DNA of 30,739 bases. It comes from a virus. Shown here piece after piece: positions 22,898-29,460 of this stretch (its first letter is position 1; each line of letters opens with the position of its first letter). The translations under genes and the position numbers were made by a program. The notes under the pieces are model-generated. The model was given only the letters and a program-made list of their open reading frames with translations, was not told the DNA's origin and ran no database searches. Location: positions 1 through 30,739 of the IMG/VR virus record IMGVR_UViG_3300008267_000914. The stretch is one strand, 5' to 3'.

Positions 22898-25368
22898 TTT
22901 CCACCATCCTGCGTTAGCGGTGTCATATACAACCGTTGTTCGTTTTTCTTAATTGCATCAATCGCTTGTCTGAATCGGCGTGTTGCTTCAACGCCATCTT
23001 TCGTTACTCGGACAAGCCCATTCGTACATAGGTTATTAATCACTTCACTAAACTTGTCACGATCTAAACCTGACATGGTTTGTAGATTGTAAACAGGGAT
23101 TGGCATAATACTCTGCTGTACAGACGAAATCAGAATCTTATAGTTACGAAGCAGACCTGCCATCAATTGATTCACTGCTTCATTTGTTTCGTCAAGCATC
23201 CGTCGCTCACGGACATATTCACGAAGTCGGAACAGGTCGTTGTCATAGCATCTACGTAAGAACTCAGCAGACCAATCGATGTGTTCACGCCTAACAATTA
23301 AATGCTCACCGTCATCCGTTGAGAACGTAGCACCTGCACAAGCTACTGCAACACGAGCGAGTTTCTTCCACGCTTCTGCACCAAAAAATTTAATTCGAGA
23401 ATCGAACATTTGGTTTAGTTGATTCGCAATCTGGATACAATAATCTGCAACGGACTCTGCAAAGATAATTTGATCTTCTGTCCGTGACCATGACCAGTAA
23501 ATGAGATTGCGATACACCTCGCTAGGTAACGCAGAATGTTTTGGCTGTAGTAGCGGTGACGATCCTGAACCTTCTTCACGGACAACTAACATACAGAAAT
23601 CAAACCGTGCAATATCTTCATCCGATCCAACTAAATCAAGAACAACGTCCACCCCAGACGGATACTCACGAATGTCTTTCGATGTTCCGTTAGATAATAC
23701 GCGAGGATTCGACAGCCATAACATCCGTGTATGCGCAGGAGCTTTACCATGTGAAATCTTTTGAACCGTTGCATAACCTGATGAACGCATATCCGTAAGC
23801 ATTGCCATCACATCACGGTTCATCCCAGACATTTCATCAAGAATGAGAATCCCTTTGTTATTACGTGGGATTGTTCCCCATGCAATACGGAAACCGCCGT
23901 TAGACATTTTCTCTGCACCGCCTAAAAGACCAGCAGTTGTTGCACCTTTGACAGCTAACATATTCCCAACTTTGTAATGATCCTGCATTCGTTTTGCAGT
24001 TTCGGATTTCCCTGTACGAGATTCACCAACAATCAATCCCTCAGGATATCCTTTTAGATCAACGTGATTCATTTTAAAGCGTAATGGTGAATGATACATG
24101 ATATTTACCGCATGAACAATCATTTCTGGTGGTTGGAACGTTCGTGTAAGTGCATGAGCTTGATTCACTCGTTCACGCATCTTCTCAAATGGATCACCTT
24201 GAAACACCTTTAGTTCTTCGTAAATCACGCTAAGTAAGTTTTCTTCATCAAGTGCCCAATGCCCTGAACGGTTTGCAAGTGGACAAGTTTCACAGACCTT
24301 GTTACCTTGCACCGCACCGCGACAATTCCATTCAATTGCTGATGGTGTTCTCATCGATGCGTCATAATCACCTGCCATCACCACACGGCATGATAGATCG
24401 CGCCCATGATAACGTCCTTGCGGTATGTTCCATAAGTGGACAAGCGGATAGGCTTTATTCTTTTCTTCCTTCATCATTTCTTCATTGAACAAAACCGCAT
24501 CATCAATACATTTCTGTAGATAATCTGAACCATGTCCAAGTTTAACTAGTGCATCCGTAATATCTTTCTCTGACTTTTCACCACTTAACCCTGAAAGAAG
24601 AACGATACGAACCGTTGCACCAATTTGCTGTAGCTTGTAAGCAACCAGTTTACTTGCCGAAATCCCAGCTGCATCCATGTCGTAGCAGATGTTGACGGTA
24701 CGTCCTTTGAATAAGTGAAGGAATACGTCTGGGAACGTTCCTTCTCCTCCTGTAACGCAGAGTGCATTGAATCCAAACTGTCTAGCGAGAAGGGTATCAT
24801 TTTCTCCTGCGCATAAAAGAGTATCAATTCTATCATCTGCAATCCAATGGTCGAACGGAAAGAGTAATGGGCTAGAACCTTTTCGAGAGCGCATCTTTGG
24901 CTGTCCGTTAGGTTCGTAGGTTCGTACATCACAAAGCTGTCCGTATACCAGAATGGGGTATCGGATACCGTCACCTGTGTAACCGAGTTGGTATTTTCGG
25001 ATTGTGTCATCATTCAGTCCACGCTCATTCCTTAGATAATCTGCGTATTCCGTAACCATCAACGCATCAGTAGTTGTTTCCCAAACGTCAGGTAATTCTT
25101 CAAAATCAGAAAATTTACCAAGAAATGCAATGGCTTTCTCATAACTGATCTGATAGACCGATGAGATAAAGCCAATTTCAGATAGTCCACTTTCTCTACC
25201 TTCTGCAAAGCAGGTTTTACAATGGAACAATCCCTTATTCAAATTGATGTGTGCTGATGGTCTAGTGTCGTAGCCTTTGTCATGCTCAAATGGACAGCAG
25301 ACGTTGGCTTCACCATTTGTTTTTAAGGTCGGATTGTTAAAGTACCAACTAAAAAATTCTCCTGCCAT
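22894..25368 (-). CDS. Primase-helicase: zinc finger + TOPRIM + MCM-like AAA+
   Basis: 824 residues. Start: ATG 25368, because GGAGG lies five bases upstream (inside an alternative ATG at 25380 that has no ribosome site). Residues 20-60: CHC2-like zinc finger (C24/C25, H29, C50, C53). Residues 100-180: T7-type primase core (YLRNERGLNDDTIRKYQLGY, KMRSRKG). Residues 180-270: TOPRIM (GENDTL with E189; YDMDAAG with D230, D232). Residues 330-400: linker with a Cys cluster. Residues 430-620: AAA+ with Walker A GESRTGKSET (K454), Walker B LILDEMSG (D511, E512), a pre-sensor hairpin (ATVQKISHGKAPAHTRML), sensor 1 WLSNPR and an IARFDFCML block matching the MCM SRFD motif. The end looks like a winged helix. 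Normally TOPRIM primase is fused to a RecA-fold helicase; here the motor is MCM-like. Confidence 0.85.
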   Translation of the reverse strand: MAGEFFSWYFNNPTLKTNGEANVCCPFEHDKGYDTRPSAHINLNKGLFHCKTCFAEGRESGLSEIGFISSVYQISYEKAIAFLGKFSDFEELPDVWETTTDALMVTEYADYLRNERGLNDDTIRKYQLGYTGDGIRYPILVYGQLCDVRTYEPNGQPKMRSRKGSSPLLFPFDHWIADDRIDTLLCAGENDTLLARQFGFNALCVTGGEGTFPDVFLHLFKGRTVNICYDMDAAGISASKLVAYKLQQIGATVRIVLLSGLSGEKSEKDITDALVKLGHGSDYLQKCIDDAVLFNEEMMKEEKNKAYPLVHLWNIPQGRYHGRDLSCRVVMAGDYDASMRTPSAIEWNCRGAVQGNKVCETCPLANRSGHWALDEENLLSVIYEELKVFQGDPFEKMRERVNQAHALTRTFQPPEMIVHAVNIMYHSPLRFKMNHVDLKGYPEGLIVGESRTGKSETAKRMQDHYKVGNMLAVKGATTAGLLGGAEKMSNGGFRIAWGTIPRNNKGILILDEMSGMNRDVMAMLTDMRSSGYATVQKISHGKAPAHTRMLWLSNPRVLSNGTSKDIREYPSGVDVVLDLVGSDEDIARFDFCMLVVREEGSGSSPLLQPKHSALPSEVYRNLIYWSWSRTEDQIIFAESVADYCIQIANQLNQMFDSRIKFFGAEAWKKLARVAVACAGATFSTDDGEHLIVRREHIDWSAEFLRRCYDNDLFRLREYVRERRMLDETNEAVNQLMAGLLRNYKILISSVQQSIMPIPVYNLQTMSGLDRDKFSEVINNLCTNGLVRVTKDGVEATRRFRQAIDAIKKNEQRLYMTPLTQDGGK

Positions 25369-25383
25369 AAATTCCTCCATATG

Positions 25384-25413
25384 AAAAGCCGATCAACGCT
25401 ATGTCAATCGGCT
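25384..25413 (-). terminator. Leftward terminator/attenuator before primase-helicase gene
   Basis: Read on the - strand, AGCCGAT (25413-25407) pairs with ATCGGCT (25393-25387) around a 13-base loop, followed by TTT (25386-25384). It sits between the ssDNA-binding-protein gene and the primase gene and would reduce read-through, giving more binding protein than helicase. Confidence 0.6.
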
Positions 25414-25423
25414 CTCGGTGTTC

Positions 25424-25900
25424 TTACAGGAAGTCTACTTCATCTGCACCACTGTTTGTTGCAAATGGGTCTGCGCTTGCTGGCGTTGCATACTCAACAG
25501 TTGCTAGGCTGTACGATTTAATACGCGCTTGTTTCTTTGTTTCACCGTTGTAGGTGTTATCTTCTTGAATCACATTGATACGAACTGGCTTATATAAAAT
25601 CGCATTGCGGAAATCTTCAAGCGTTGCGAAGTCTTTACCGTTTGGAAGTCCAACTGCTTTTGCTACTTGTTGAAACTTGAACATCGCTTTCTCAGATACT
25701 ACGTAGTAGTCCCACAACTTCTGTTTGCCGTGCGGTTGTTTCACATCTTTACGAATGGTGATTGTCGCTTTAATCATCGGCGATCCTTTAGATGATTCTT
25801 TGATTTCACAATCCGAAATAATGCACTCGTACTCACCTTCAGCAACTAACTCATAGTCACCTGATCCTGCTTGGTTGTAATCGATTTTTAAGAAACTCAT
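25424..25900 (-). CDS. DUF669-like single-stranded-DNA-binding protein
   Basis: 158 residues. YELVAEGEYECIISDCEIKESSKGSPMIKATITIR is the recognisable start of DUF669-family phage proteins: an OB-fold-like beta barrel. It continues LWDYYVVSEKAMFKFQQVAKAVGLPNG...FRNAILYKPVRINVIQEDNTYNGETKKQARIKSY. The acidic, hydrophobic-ended tail (SGADEVDFL) looks like an SSB-type protein-interaction tail. Members accompany Sak4-type ATPases and family A polymerases, and probably coat single strands during replication and annealing. Its ATG overlaps the upstream gene's stop by four bases. Confidence 0.8.
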   Translation of the reverse strand: MSFLKIDYNQAGSGDYELVAEGEYECIISDCEIKESSKGSPMIKATITIRKDVKQPHGKQKLWDYYVVSEKAMFKFQQVAKAVGLPNGKDFATLEDFRNAILYKPVRINVIQEDNTYNGETKKQARIKSYSLATVEYATPASADPFATNSGADEVDFL

Positions 25901-26187
25901 TGTAATTCCACCTTTGTTTTAGTTTGTTTTTGTTCTTCTATTGGATTCATTAATATTTTAATGAACTTCAATATTTCATTTGGTAGTTCAAACTCATCTT
26001 CATCTAACTCATATTCTTTGAGCATACTGTAAAAAGACATTGCCACTACTAACAATTGTTTGTCCGGCAAAATGTTCATCGCTTCATAACTCATACCGTC
26101 TTTCTCCGATACAATTATGATTGCACTTTTTACATCCTCAATTAATCCATCACTATACACAATCTTTACCGCATGAGCTTGACGCAT
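25897..26187 (-). CDS. Unknown 96-residue protein between Sak4-like and SSB-like genes
   Basis: Begins MRQAHAVKIVYSDGLIEDVKSAIIIVSEKDGMSYEAM: a two-strand beta start. Then a helical acidic half follows (SFYSMLKEYELDEDEFELPNEILKFIKILMNP) with a Gln/Lys tail. GAGGTTAG before ATG 26187 supports the start. No family recognised. Its place between two single-strand-DNA-handling proteins suggests an accessory to replication or recombination (inference only). Confidence 0.6.
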   Translation of the reverse strand: MRQAHAVKIVYSDGLIEDVKSAIIIVSEKDGMSYEAMNILPDKQLLVVAMSFYSMLKEYELDEDEFELPNEILKFIKILMNPIEEQKQTKTKVELQ

Positions 26188-26227
26188 AATCTAACCTCGT
26201 TCATTCAGATGTTTTTGATTCTAACCT

Positions 26228-26242
26228 TGAAAACGATTTTCA
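26228..26242. repeat. Short inverted repeat between genes
   Basis: TGAAAA-CGA-TTTTCA, a perfect 6-base palindrome with a three-base centre, lies in the 62-base gap between the ATPase stop and the next gene. It could be an mRNA hairpin or operator; it lacks a T run and is AT-rich enough to be chance. Confidence 0.35.
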
Positions 26243-26249
26243 GCAATAA

Positions 26250-26822
26250 CTATTTTCGAACATAACCTAATTTCTCAAAAATCTCTGACCAGACAGGGTT
26301 CAATATTTGTGACTCTAAAGGCTTTGCGTGTTTGGACTGACGAATCCATAAGCAGTGAATCGAATCATCATTGCGTTTCGTTAGTTGATGCCAGGCTTTT
26401 GTTGTCCGTGTGATTAGATCACGCAGATCGCCCCAATCAGCCATTGCACCAAACTTCGAAGAAATTTCTCTACGACGCGACGGAGCATAGACCGTTGCAA
26501 CATATTCTTTAATCAGTTCTTGCAATGCTGAAATAGAGTCGATCACGTATAAATCGTAGTCACACTTTACTTTCTCATTTCCAATTTGGAAATAACCACG
26601 TTTCACGGAGTCCGTGATCTCAATAAAATCTTTGAAGTTATCTACAGCAATGCGGTCAACGTTTTTCGCTTGTGACAACACCGCAGACCCACCTTCCATG
26701 TCGATCAAAAGCGTTTTAAACTTCGGATCATCTGCTGTAGAAGTCTTTCCGACTTTTGGTTTACCGTATAGTATACCGTGAAACCCTTCCTTAACTTCTG
26801 CTGGCTTCGTTATTTTGAGCAT
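26250..26822 (-). CDS. RecA/Sak4-like ATPase (single-strand annealing/recombination)
   Basis: 190 residues. Walker A is GKPKVGKT (20-27); KTLLIDMEGG follows and YDLYVIDSISAL is the Walker B strand; SKFGAMADWGDLRDLITRTTKAWHQLTKR is a shared helix region of phage AAA proteins of the Sak4 type. These RecA-core proteins cooperate with SSB-like proteins (here the DUF669 gene downstream). I chose ATG 26822 because GGAGG is eight to nine bases upstream; the frame is open further but without a ribosome site. The C-terminal 35 residues lack the expected final core strands and Gln/Glu sensor, and the protein is shorter than the 220-250 usual for the family, so a divergent or trimmed C-terminus is possible. 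Confidence 0.72.
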   Translation of the reverse strand: MLKITKPAEVKEGFHGILYGKPKVGKTSTADDPKFKTLLIDMEGGSAVLSQAKNVDRIAVDNFKDFIEITDSVKRGYFQIGNEKVKCDYDLYVIDSISALQELIKEYVATVYAPSRRREISSKFGAMADWGDLRDLITRTTKAWHQLTKRNDDSIHCLWIRQSKHAKPLESQILNPVWSEIFEKLGYVRK

Positions 26823-27018
26823 CGTTAGCTCCTCCATCCCAGTTGATTCCGTCAATGTAAATACCTAACGTATTTAAAACAAATACAATGCCACCTGTTT
26901 TTCCAACTAAAAAATTAAATTCGTCGCGATCAACTTCTGCTTTCAATTCTTTTGCACAATCATCGTAAACCTTCATAATCTTTACCACATGATCTTGCGT
27001 AATCTCGATTTGTTGCAT
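26791..27018 (-). CDS. Unknown 75-residue small protein upstream of Sak4-like gene
   Basis: Starts at ATG 27018 with GAAGGTGATGTA upstream; overlaps the ATPase gene by 32 bases and shares its start with the stop of the zinc-finger gene (TAATG). Helical N-terminus (ITQDHVVKIMKVYDDCAKELKAEVDRDEFNFLV), then a hydrophobic KTGGIVFVLNTLGIYIDGINW stretch and a polar tail. No family recognised. Tight coupling to the ATPase suggests a shared process. Confidence 0.55.
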   Translation of the reverse strand: MQQIEITQDHVVKIMKVYDDCAKELKAEVDRDEFNFLVGKTGGIVFVLNTLGIYIDGINWDGGANDAQNNEASRS

Positions 27019-27143
27019 TACATCACCTTCTCTATAAATTTTCTCTTACAATGAAAGCTACAAAAGTATTTGAGCGATCCATCCACAATCTGATAAATCG
27101 CAACACGCGGTGATACCCCTCGATTACACTCTGCGCAGTTCAC
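27018..27143 (-). CDS. 41-residue zinc-finger protein (TRASH-like)
   Basis: GTG 27143 has a perfect AGGAGG seven bases upstream and the frame ends in TAA overlapping the next ATG. The product has C3-x2-C6 near the N-terminus and FCSFHCKRKF (C28, C32) near the C-terminus: a Cys4 treble-clef-like arrangement similar to TRASH/MYM small zinc knuckles. Too short for most gene callers. Function unknown; many phage proteins of this design bind nucleic acid or proteins. Confidence 0.68.
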   Translation of the reverse strand: MNCAECNRGVSPRVAIYQIVDGSLKYFCSFHCKRKFIEKVM

Positions 27144-27154
27144 TTTTCATCCTC

Positions 27155-27934
27155 CTATTGTTGTCTTTTTTCTTGTGAAGTCCATACCGTAAACGTTCCT
27201 GTATCAAAAACAATTTCAGCACGTAGACTTAAATTTGGACTTAGAATAATTCCTTTTAGTTCTTGTTGGTTTTGTAGGTAGCAACTGCTTAAAGCACACG
27301 TTGCCGCCATATCGCTATTTAGATTCTTAAATGGTTGTGTAATGTCAATTTTGTTTATACCGTATCCGCTTGTACTATGAATTAATCGCACACTTTTTAG
27401 TTTTGATTTTGACTTTTTGGCATTTACTACTTTTACTTCCGCATTAATTGAACTAAATACAGACAGCCCACTGTGCTTCATGATACCTACTCCTAAAATC
27501 TGTACACGATAACCGTTTGTAAGTTCTGATTGTGCCTTGTACCTAAAGTTATATTCGTTTGAATAATACGCGTCTGCTGATGGTGTAGCGATGTTCATTA
27601 ATCCAATCATTAATACAACTAATGCAAAAATTACAGCGAACTGTTTTAGATACGCATCTATAATTCCACCACGATATGTTCCATTATGAACTAATATAGG
27701 GTTTTGAAAGTATTCTTTAATCTGCTCCTCTGCTGACAATTCGGGTTCATATCCCAGTACCAATGCTCGCATGATTACATCAACATTTTGGCTATTTAGT
27801 ATTTGTAATTCTTTATTTTCCCATTTACCATGTCGCGTCATTTCTGCGATTGTGTAATCAAAATTTCGAGACAGAGTCATTGCATTATCCAACGCATCGC
27901 ACACTTCTTTAGGTAGTTTCACTTTTTCTGTCAT
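27155..27934 (-). CDS. Membrane-anchored fusion: duplicated cytoplasmic head plus exported beta domain
   Basis: 259 residues. Residues 1-85 are a paralogue of the next-upstream gene product: both begin MTEKVKLPK(E/D)VC(D/E)ALD and share IMRALVLGYEPEL(S/T)AE. Residues 98-116 form a membrane helix (FAVIFALVVLMIGLMN), followed by ATPSADA, a possible signal-peptidase site, and about 140 residues of beta-rich sequence with one close Cys pair (CALSSC). So the N-terminal 97 residues would stay inside and the rest outside the membrane. No family known to me joins these parts. Possible roles include superinfection exclusion or envelope modification (guess). Start overlaps the previous stop within a junction repeat. 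Confidence 0.65.
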   Translation of the reverse strand: MTEKVKLPKEVCDALDNAMTLSRNFDYTIAEMTRHGKWENKELQILNSQNVDVIMRALVLGYEPELSAEEQIKEYFQNPILVHNGTYRGGIIDAYLKQFAVIFALVVLMIGLMNIATPSADAYYSNEYNFRYKAQSELTNGYRVQILGVGIMKHSGLSVFSSINAEVKVVNAKKSKSKLKSVRLIHSTSGYGINKIDITQPFKNLNSDMAATCALSSCYLQNQQELKGIILSPNLSLRAEIVFDTGTFTVWTSQEKRQQ

Positions 27935-28263
27935 TCTGCATCATCCTCCAACCAGTCGTAATGGATTCCCTGTATCTCAAATACATCTCGAATTGCTTTT
28001 CTGTGGGCTTCTATTTCAAATTCTTCAACATCAACTGGATTCCAATACAATTCTTCCAATTTCTGCTCCGCTGTCAGCTCGGGTTCATAGCCAAGTACCA
28101 ATGCTCGCATGATTTTGTTTGCATCTTGTCTAACCAAAACTTTTTCTAATCGAGTAATGTTATTTGTTGCTACATCATGAATAATGTCTGTATCAAAAAA
28201 ATCTTTTTTAGCCCTATCCAACGCTTCGCAAACGTCTTTAGGGAGTTTCACTTTTTCTGTCAT
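27742..28263 (-). repeat. Tandem gene-segment duplication
   Basis: Two copies of a coding stretch, about 27742-27949 and about 28071-28278. Near-identical blocks include the stop/start junction with the first seven codons and, farther in, the segment encoding IMRALVLGYEPEL. Between these blocks the copies have diverged. The duplication includes the intergenic junction sequence itself and so copied a gene start together with its translation signal. Confidence 0.75.
27931..28263 (-). CDS. 110-residue protein, paralogue of adjacent gene's N-terminus
   Basis: MTEKVKLPKDVCEALDRAKKDF...IMRALVLGYEPELTAEQKLEELYW, ending GIHYDWLEDDAE. The layout (charged helical N-terminus, YEPELTAEQ, C-terminal GIHYDWLE) resembles early proteins of Bacillota phages of the DUF1642 sort; I am unsure of the family. 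Ends in the shared DDAE tail encoded by junction repeat 8, whose TGA overlaps the next gene's ATG. Function unknown; probably an early host-interaction protein given the small-gene cluster. Confidence 0.65.
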   Translation of the reverse strand: MTEKVKLPKDVCEALDRAKKDFFDTDIIHDVATNNITRLEKVLVRQDANKIMRALVLGYEPELTAEQKLEELYWNPVDVEEFEIEAHRKAIRDVFEIQGIHYDWLEDDAE

Positions 28264-28442
28264 TCTGCATCACCATCTTGTTCATCTTTAACTTTAATTA
28301 CTTCGTAGCGTGCGTAAGACATAAAAAAGTCTTTCAAACAACTGCAATCACAAAAATAACAACTTAAATCATCGTCATCATAGCTCAAAACTTCTTCTTC
28401 ATTTTCAAAAATATGATTGCATTCCATACAAACTAATCTCAT
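28260..28442 (-). CDS. 60-residue Cys-rich, zinc-binding-type protein
   Basis: MRLVCMECNHIFENEEEVLSYDDDD followed by CYFCDCSC. Two Cys groups (C5, C8 and C28, C31, C33, C35) could form one zinc site of the C2-C2 type, with Asp/Glu between. Ends DEQDGDAE within a junction repeat. Resembles other minimal zinc-ribbon early proteins; role unknown. Both ends overlap neighbours by four bases. Confidence 0.62.
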   Translation of the reverse strand: MRLVCMECNHIFENEEEVLSYDDDDLSCYFCDCSCLKDFFMSYARYEVIKVKDEQDGDAE

Positions 28443-28627
28443 TCCGCATCACCTTCCTTTAATAAATCAAAAAATTTTATAAAATACGTTCCGTTAGCGT
28501 ATAATTCTTTATGCTCTACACCAATTATTTTTAACACTTGGCATATTGCATCTGTCGCAATATCATCATCCAATACATAACCGTATAGATAATTGATTTC
28601 ATTCTTTTGCTCTTGCGTTAGCTTCAT
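28439..28627 (-). CDS. Unknown 62-residue small early protein
   Basis: MKLTQEQKNEINYLYGYVLDDDIATDAICQVLKIIG..., ending FFDLLKEGDAE: two amphipathic helices then a short strand pair. No family recognised. Four-base overlaps on both sides and a junction repeat (28439-28457) place it in the same translational chain as its neighbours. Confidence 0.6.
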   Translation of the reverse strand: MKLTQEQKNEINYLYGYVLDDDIATDAICQVLKIIGVEHKELYANGTYFIKFFDLLKEGDAE

Positions 28628-28917
28628 TCCGCATCATCCTCCACCCAGATGCTTTTGACAAAGAATATATTTCGCGCTTCCAAACTGCTTTCTTTGCAAA
28701 TTTCTTCGCGGATAAAGTTCACGAAGCTTAAAGCCACATCACCAAACTCTTTGATCTCCACATATACTGGATCGCCATCGTCGTCCTGCAATACTGTACG
28801 ATGCTGGTTCCTGGCTTCCATGTCATGATATAAGTCCAACACGGTGACATGATCCTGAAACCAATCCGCAGAAAAGTCGTTTTCACCGTAGACATACAGC
28901 CAGATCGTTCGTTTCAT
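28624..28917 (-). CDS. Unknown 97-residue acidic protein
   Basis: MKRTIWLYVYGENDFSADWF...VLDLYHDMEARNQHRTVLQDDDGDPVYVEIKEFGDVALSFVNFIREEI, ending FFVKSIWVEDDAE. Mixed alpha/beta and strongly acidic; no motif recognised. The largest simple member of the small-gene chain. Starts at 28917 in the shorter version of the junction repeat and ends in a full one. Confidence 0.6.
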   Translation of the reverse strand: MKRTIWLYVYGENDFSADWFQDHVTVLDLYHDMEARNQHRTVLQDDDGDPVYVEIKEFGDVALSFVNFIREEICKESSLEARNIFFVKSIWVEDDAE

Positions 28918-29078
28918 TCCGCATCCTCCGTCGTTTCTTCGATCATATTTTCCAGTTCATCGATTGCATATTGCATTCCAATTCGCCAATCAATATTCTG
29001 AACCTCCGACATCTGTATTCGTTCTATATTTTGAATCGCTTCCTGCAAAACTGCGATTTCTATTTCTGCTCTATTCAT
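28914..29078 (-). CDS. 54-residue helical acidic protein
   Basis: From ATG 29078: MNRAEIEIAVLQEAIQNIER...WRIGMQYAIDELENMIEETTEDAE. Almost wholly helical with heptad-like spacing (coiled-coil dimer likely). Preceded by an AAAGGATGATGCGG ribosome-site/junction repeat that here follows, rather than encodes, the upstream stop. Ends in the EDAE tail of the next repeat. No family recognised. Confidence 0.62.
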   Translation of the reverse strand: MNRAEIEIAVLQEAIQNIERIQMSEVQNIDWRIGMQYAIDELENMIEETTEDAE

Positions 29079-29084
29079 TCCGCA

Positions 29085-29174
29085 TCATCCTTTTTGCAAA
29101 AAGAATTGAAAAATTAATACCATTAAATTTACAAGTAATAGTGTTAATGCTACACCTTGCCAATATGGACTCAT
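29085..29174 (-). CDS. 29-residue single-span membrane microprotein
   Basis: ATG 29174 overlaps the preceding stop (ATGA) and has GGAGG ten bases upstream in a junction repeat. The peptide starts MSPYWQGVALTLLLVNLMVL and is a single hydrophobic helix to residue 26, ending LQKG. Its TGA (29087-29085) lies inside the next junction repeat, six bases before the following start. The good ribosome signal and place in the overlapping chain argue that it is translated. Such microproteins can act as membrane regulators, toxins or holin-like peptides; no function can be assigned. Confidence 0.55.
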   Translation of the reverse strand: MSPYWQGVALTLLLVNLMVLIFQFFLQKG

Positions 29175-29314
29175 TCCGCATCATCCTCCTTGAAGTATCT
29201 GCGTTTTATTTCTGCTTCGCTTAGTTCGTAACGGCTGAGTTGTGACTCAACCGCGTCCAGAACTAAAAACTCCACGTTATCGAAATGCTTAAAGAAATCG
29301 TGGTCATCGTTCAT
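29171..29314 (-). CDS. 47-residue acidic small protein
   Basis: From ATG 29314: MNDDHDFFKHFDNVEFLVLD...SRYELSEAEIKRRYFKEDDAE. Helical, acidic, no motif. Four-base overlaps with both neighbours; encodes the classical EDDAE end with the fullest repeat copy (AAGGAGGATGATGCGGAATGA region at 29171-29189), which serves the microprotein downstream. Confidence 0.6.
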   Translation of the reverse strand: MNDDHDFFKHFDNVEFLVLDAVESQLSRYELSEAEIKRRYFKEDDAE

Positions 29315-29460
29315 TCGGCATCATCCTTATCTAAACTGTAGTCATAATCTAAAAACGCATCATCTTTGATATTTTCAACATCTATCCCAAGAATATCAAA
29401 AATTTGACGCATACTTGCAACGCAACAGTTTCCATTGTAGGAGCTATTATAAGCTTTCAT
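29311..29460 (-). CDS. 49-residue small protein, first of the overlapping chain
   Basis: From ATG 29460, within the last codons of the nuclease gene (14-base overlap): MKAYNSSYNGNCCVASMRQIFDILGIDVENIKDD..., ending LDKDDAE. GAGGTT lies about 11 bases upstream, so re-initiation after the nuclease is likely. One CC pair, otherwise helical and acidic; no family recognised. Its 3' end is the first junction repeat. Confidence 0.58.
   Translation of the reverse strand: MKAYNSSYNGNCCVASMRQIFDILGIDVENIKDDAFLDYDYSLDKDDAE

Larger units (their letters stand above)
27931..29329 (-). repeat. Eight-copy gene-junction repeat (SD + stop/start overlap)
   Basis: Coding-strand consensus GGAGGATGATGCGGAATGA. 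Copies (in + coordinates): 29311-29329, 29171-29189, 29075-29093, 28914-28929 (one ATG unit shorter), 28624-28642, 28439-28457, 28260-28278 and 27931-27949. Each holds a purine-rich Shine-Dalgarno-like start, encodes the last residues (D)-D/G-D-A-E of one protein, and ends TGA overlapping the next ATG as ATGA. The copy at 29075-29093 lies where the upstream ORF uses another frame and stops at an internal TGA, yet the bases are unchanged. The two leftmost copies share a GCAGAA variant, consistent with recent duplication. Confidence 0.85.

Noticed and set aside
26250-26360. A frameshift truncating the Sak4-like ATPase
   Set aside because: The two other frames over the last 110 bases do not restore recognisable core strands, so I cannot support a frameshift; a divergent C-terminus is kept as a note only.
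27931-29329. Junction repeats as a CRISPR array or simple tandem repeat
   Set aside because: The spacers are whole overlapping genes of variable length (about 90-330 bases), each repeat holds a start codon, and there is no cas gene. The PD-(D/E)XK nuclease is of phage recombination type, without the Fe-S cysteines of Cas4.
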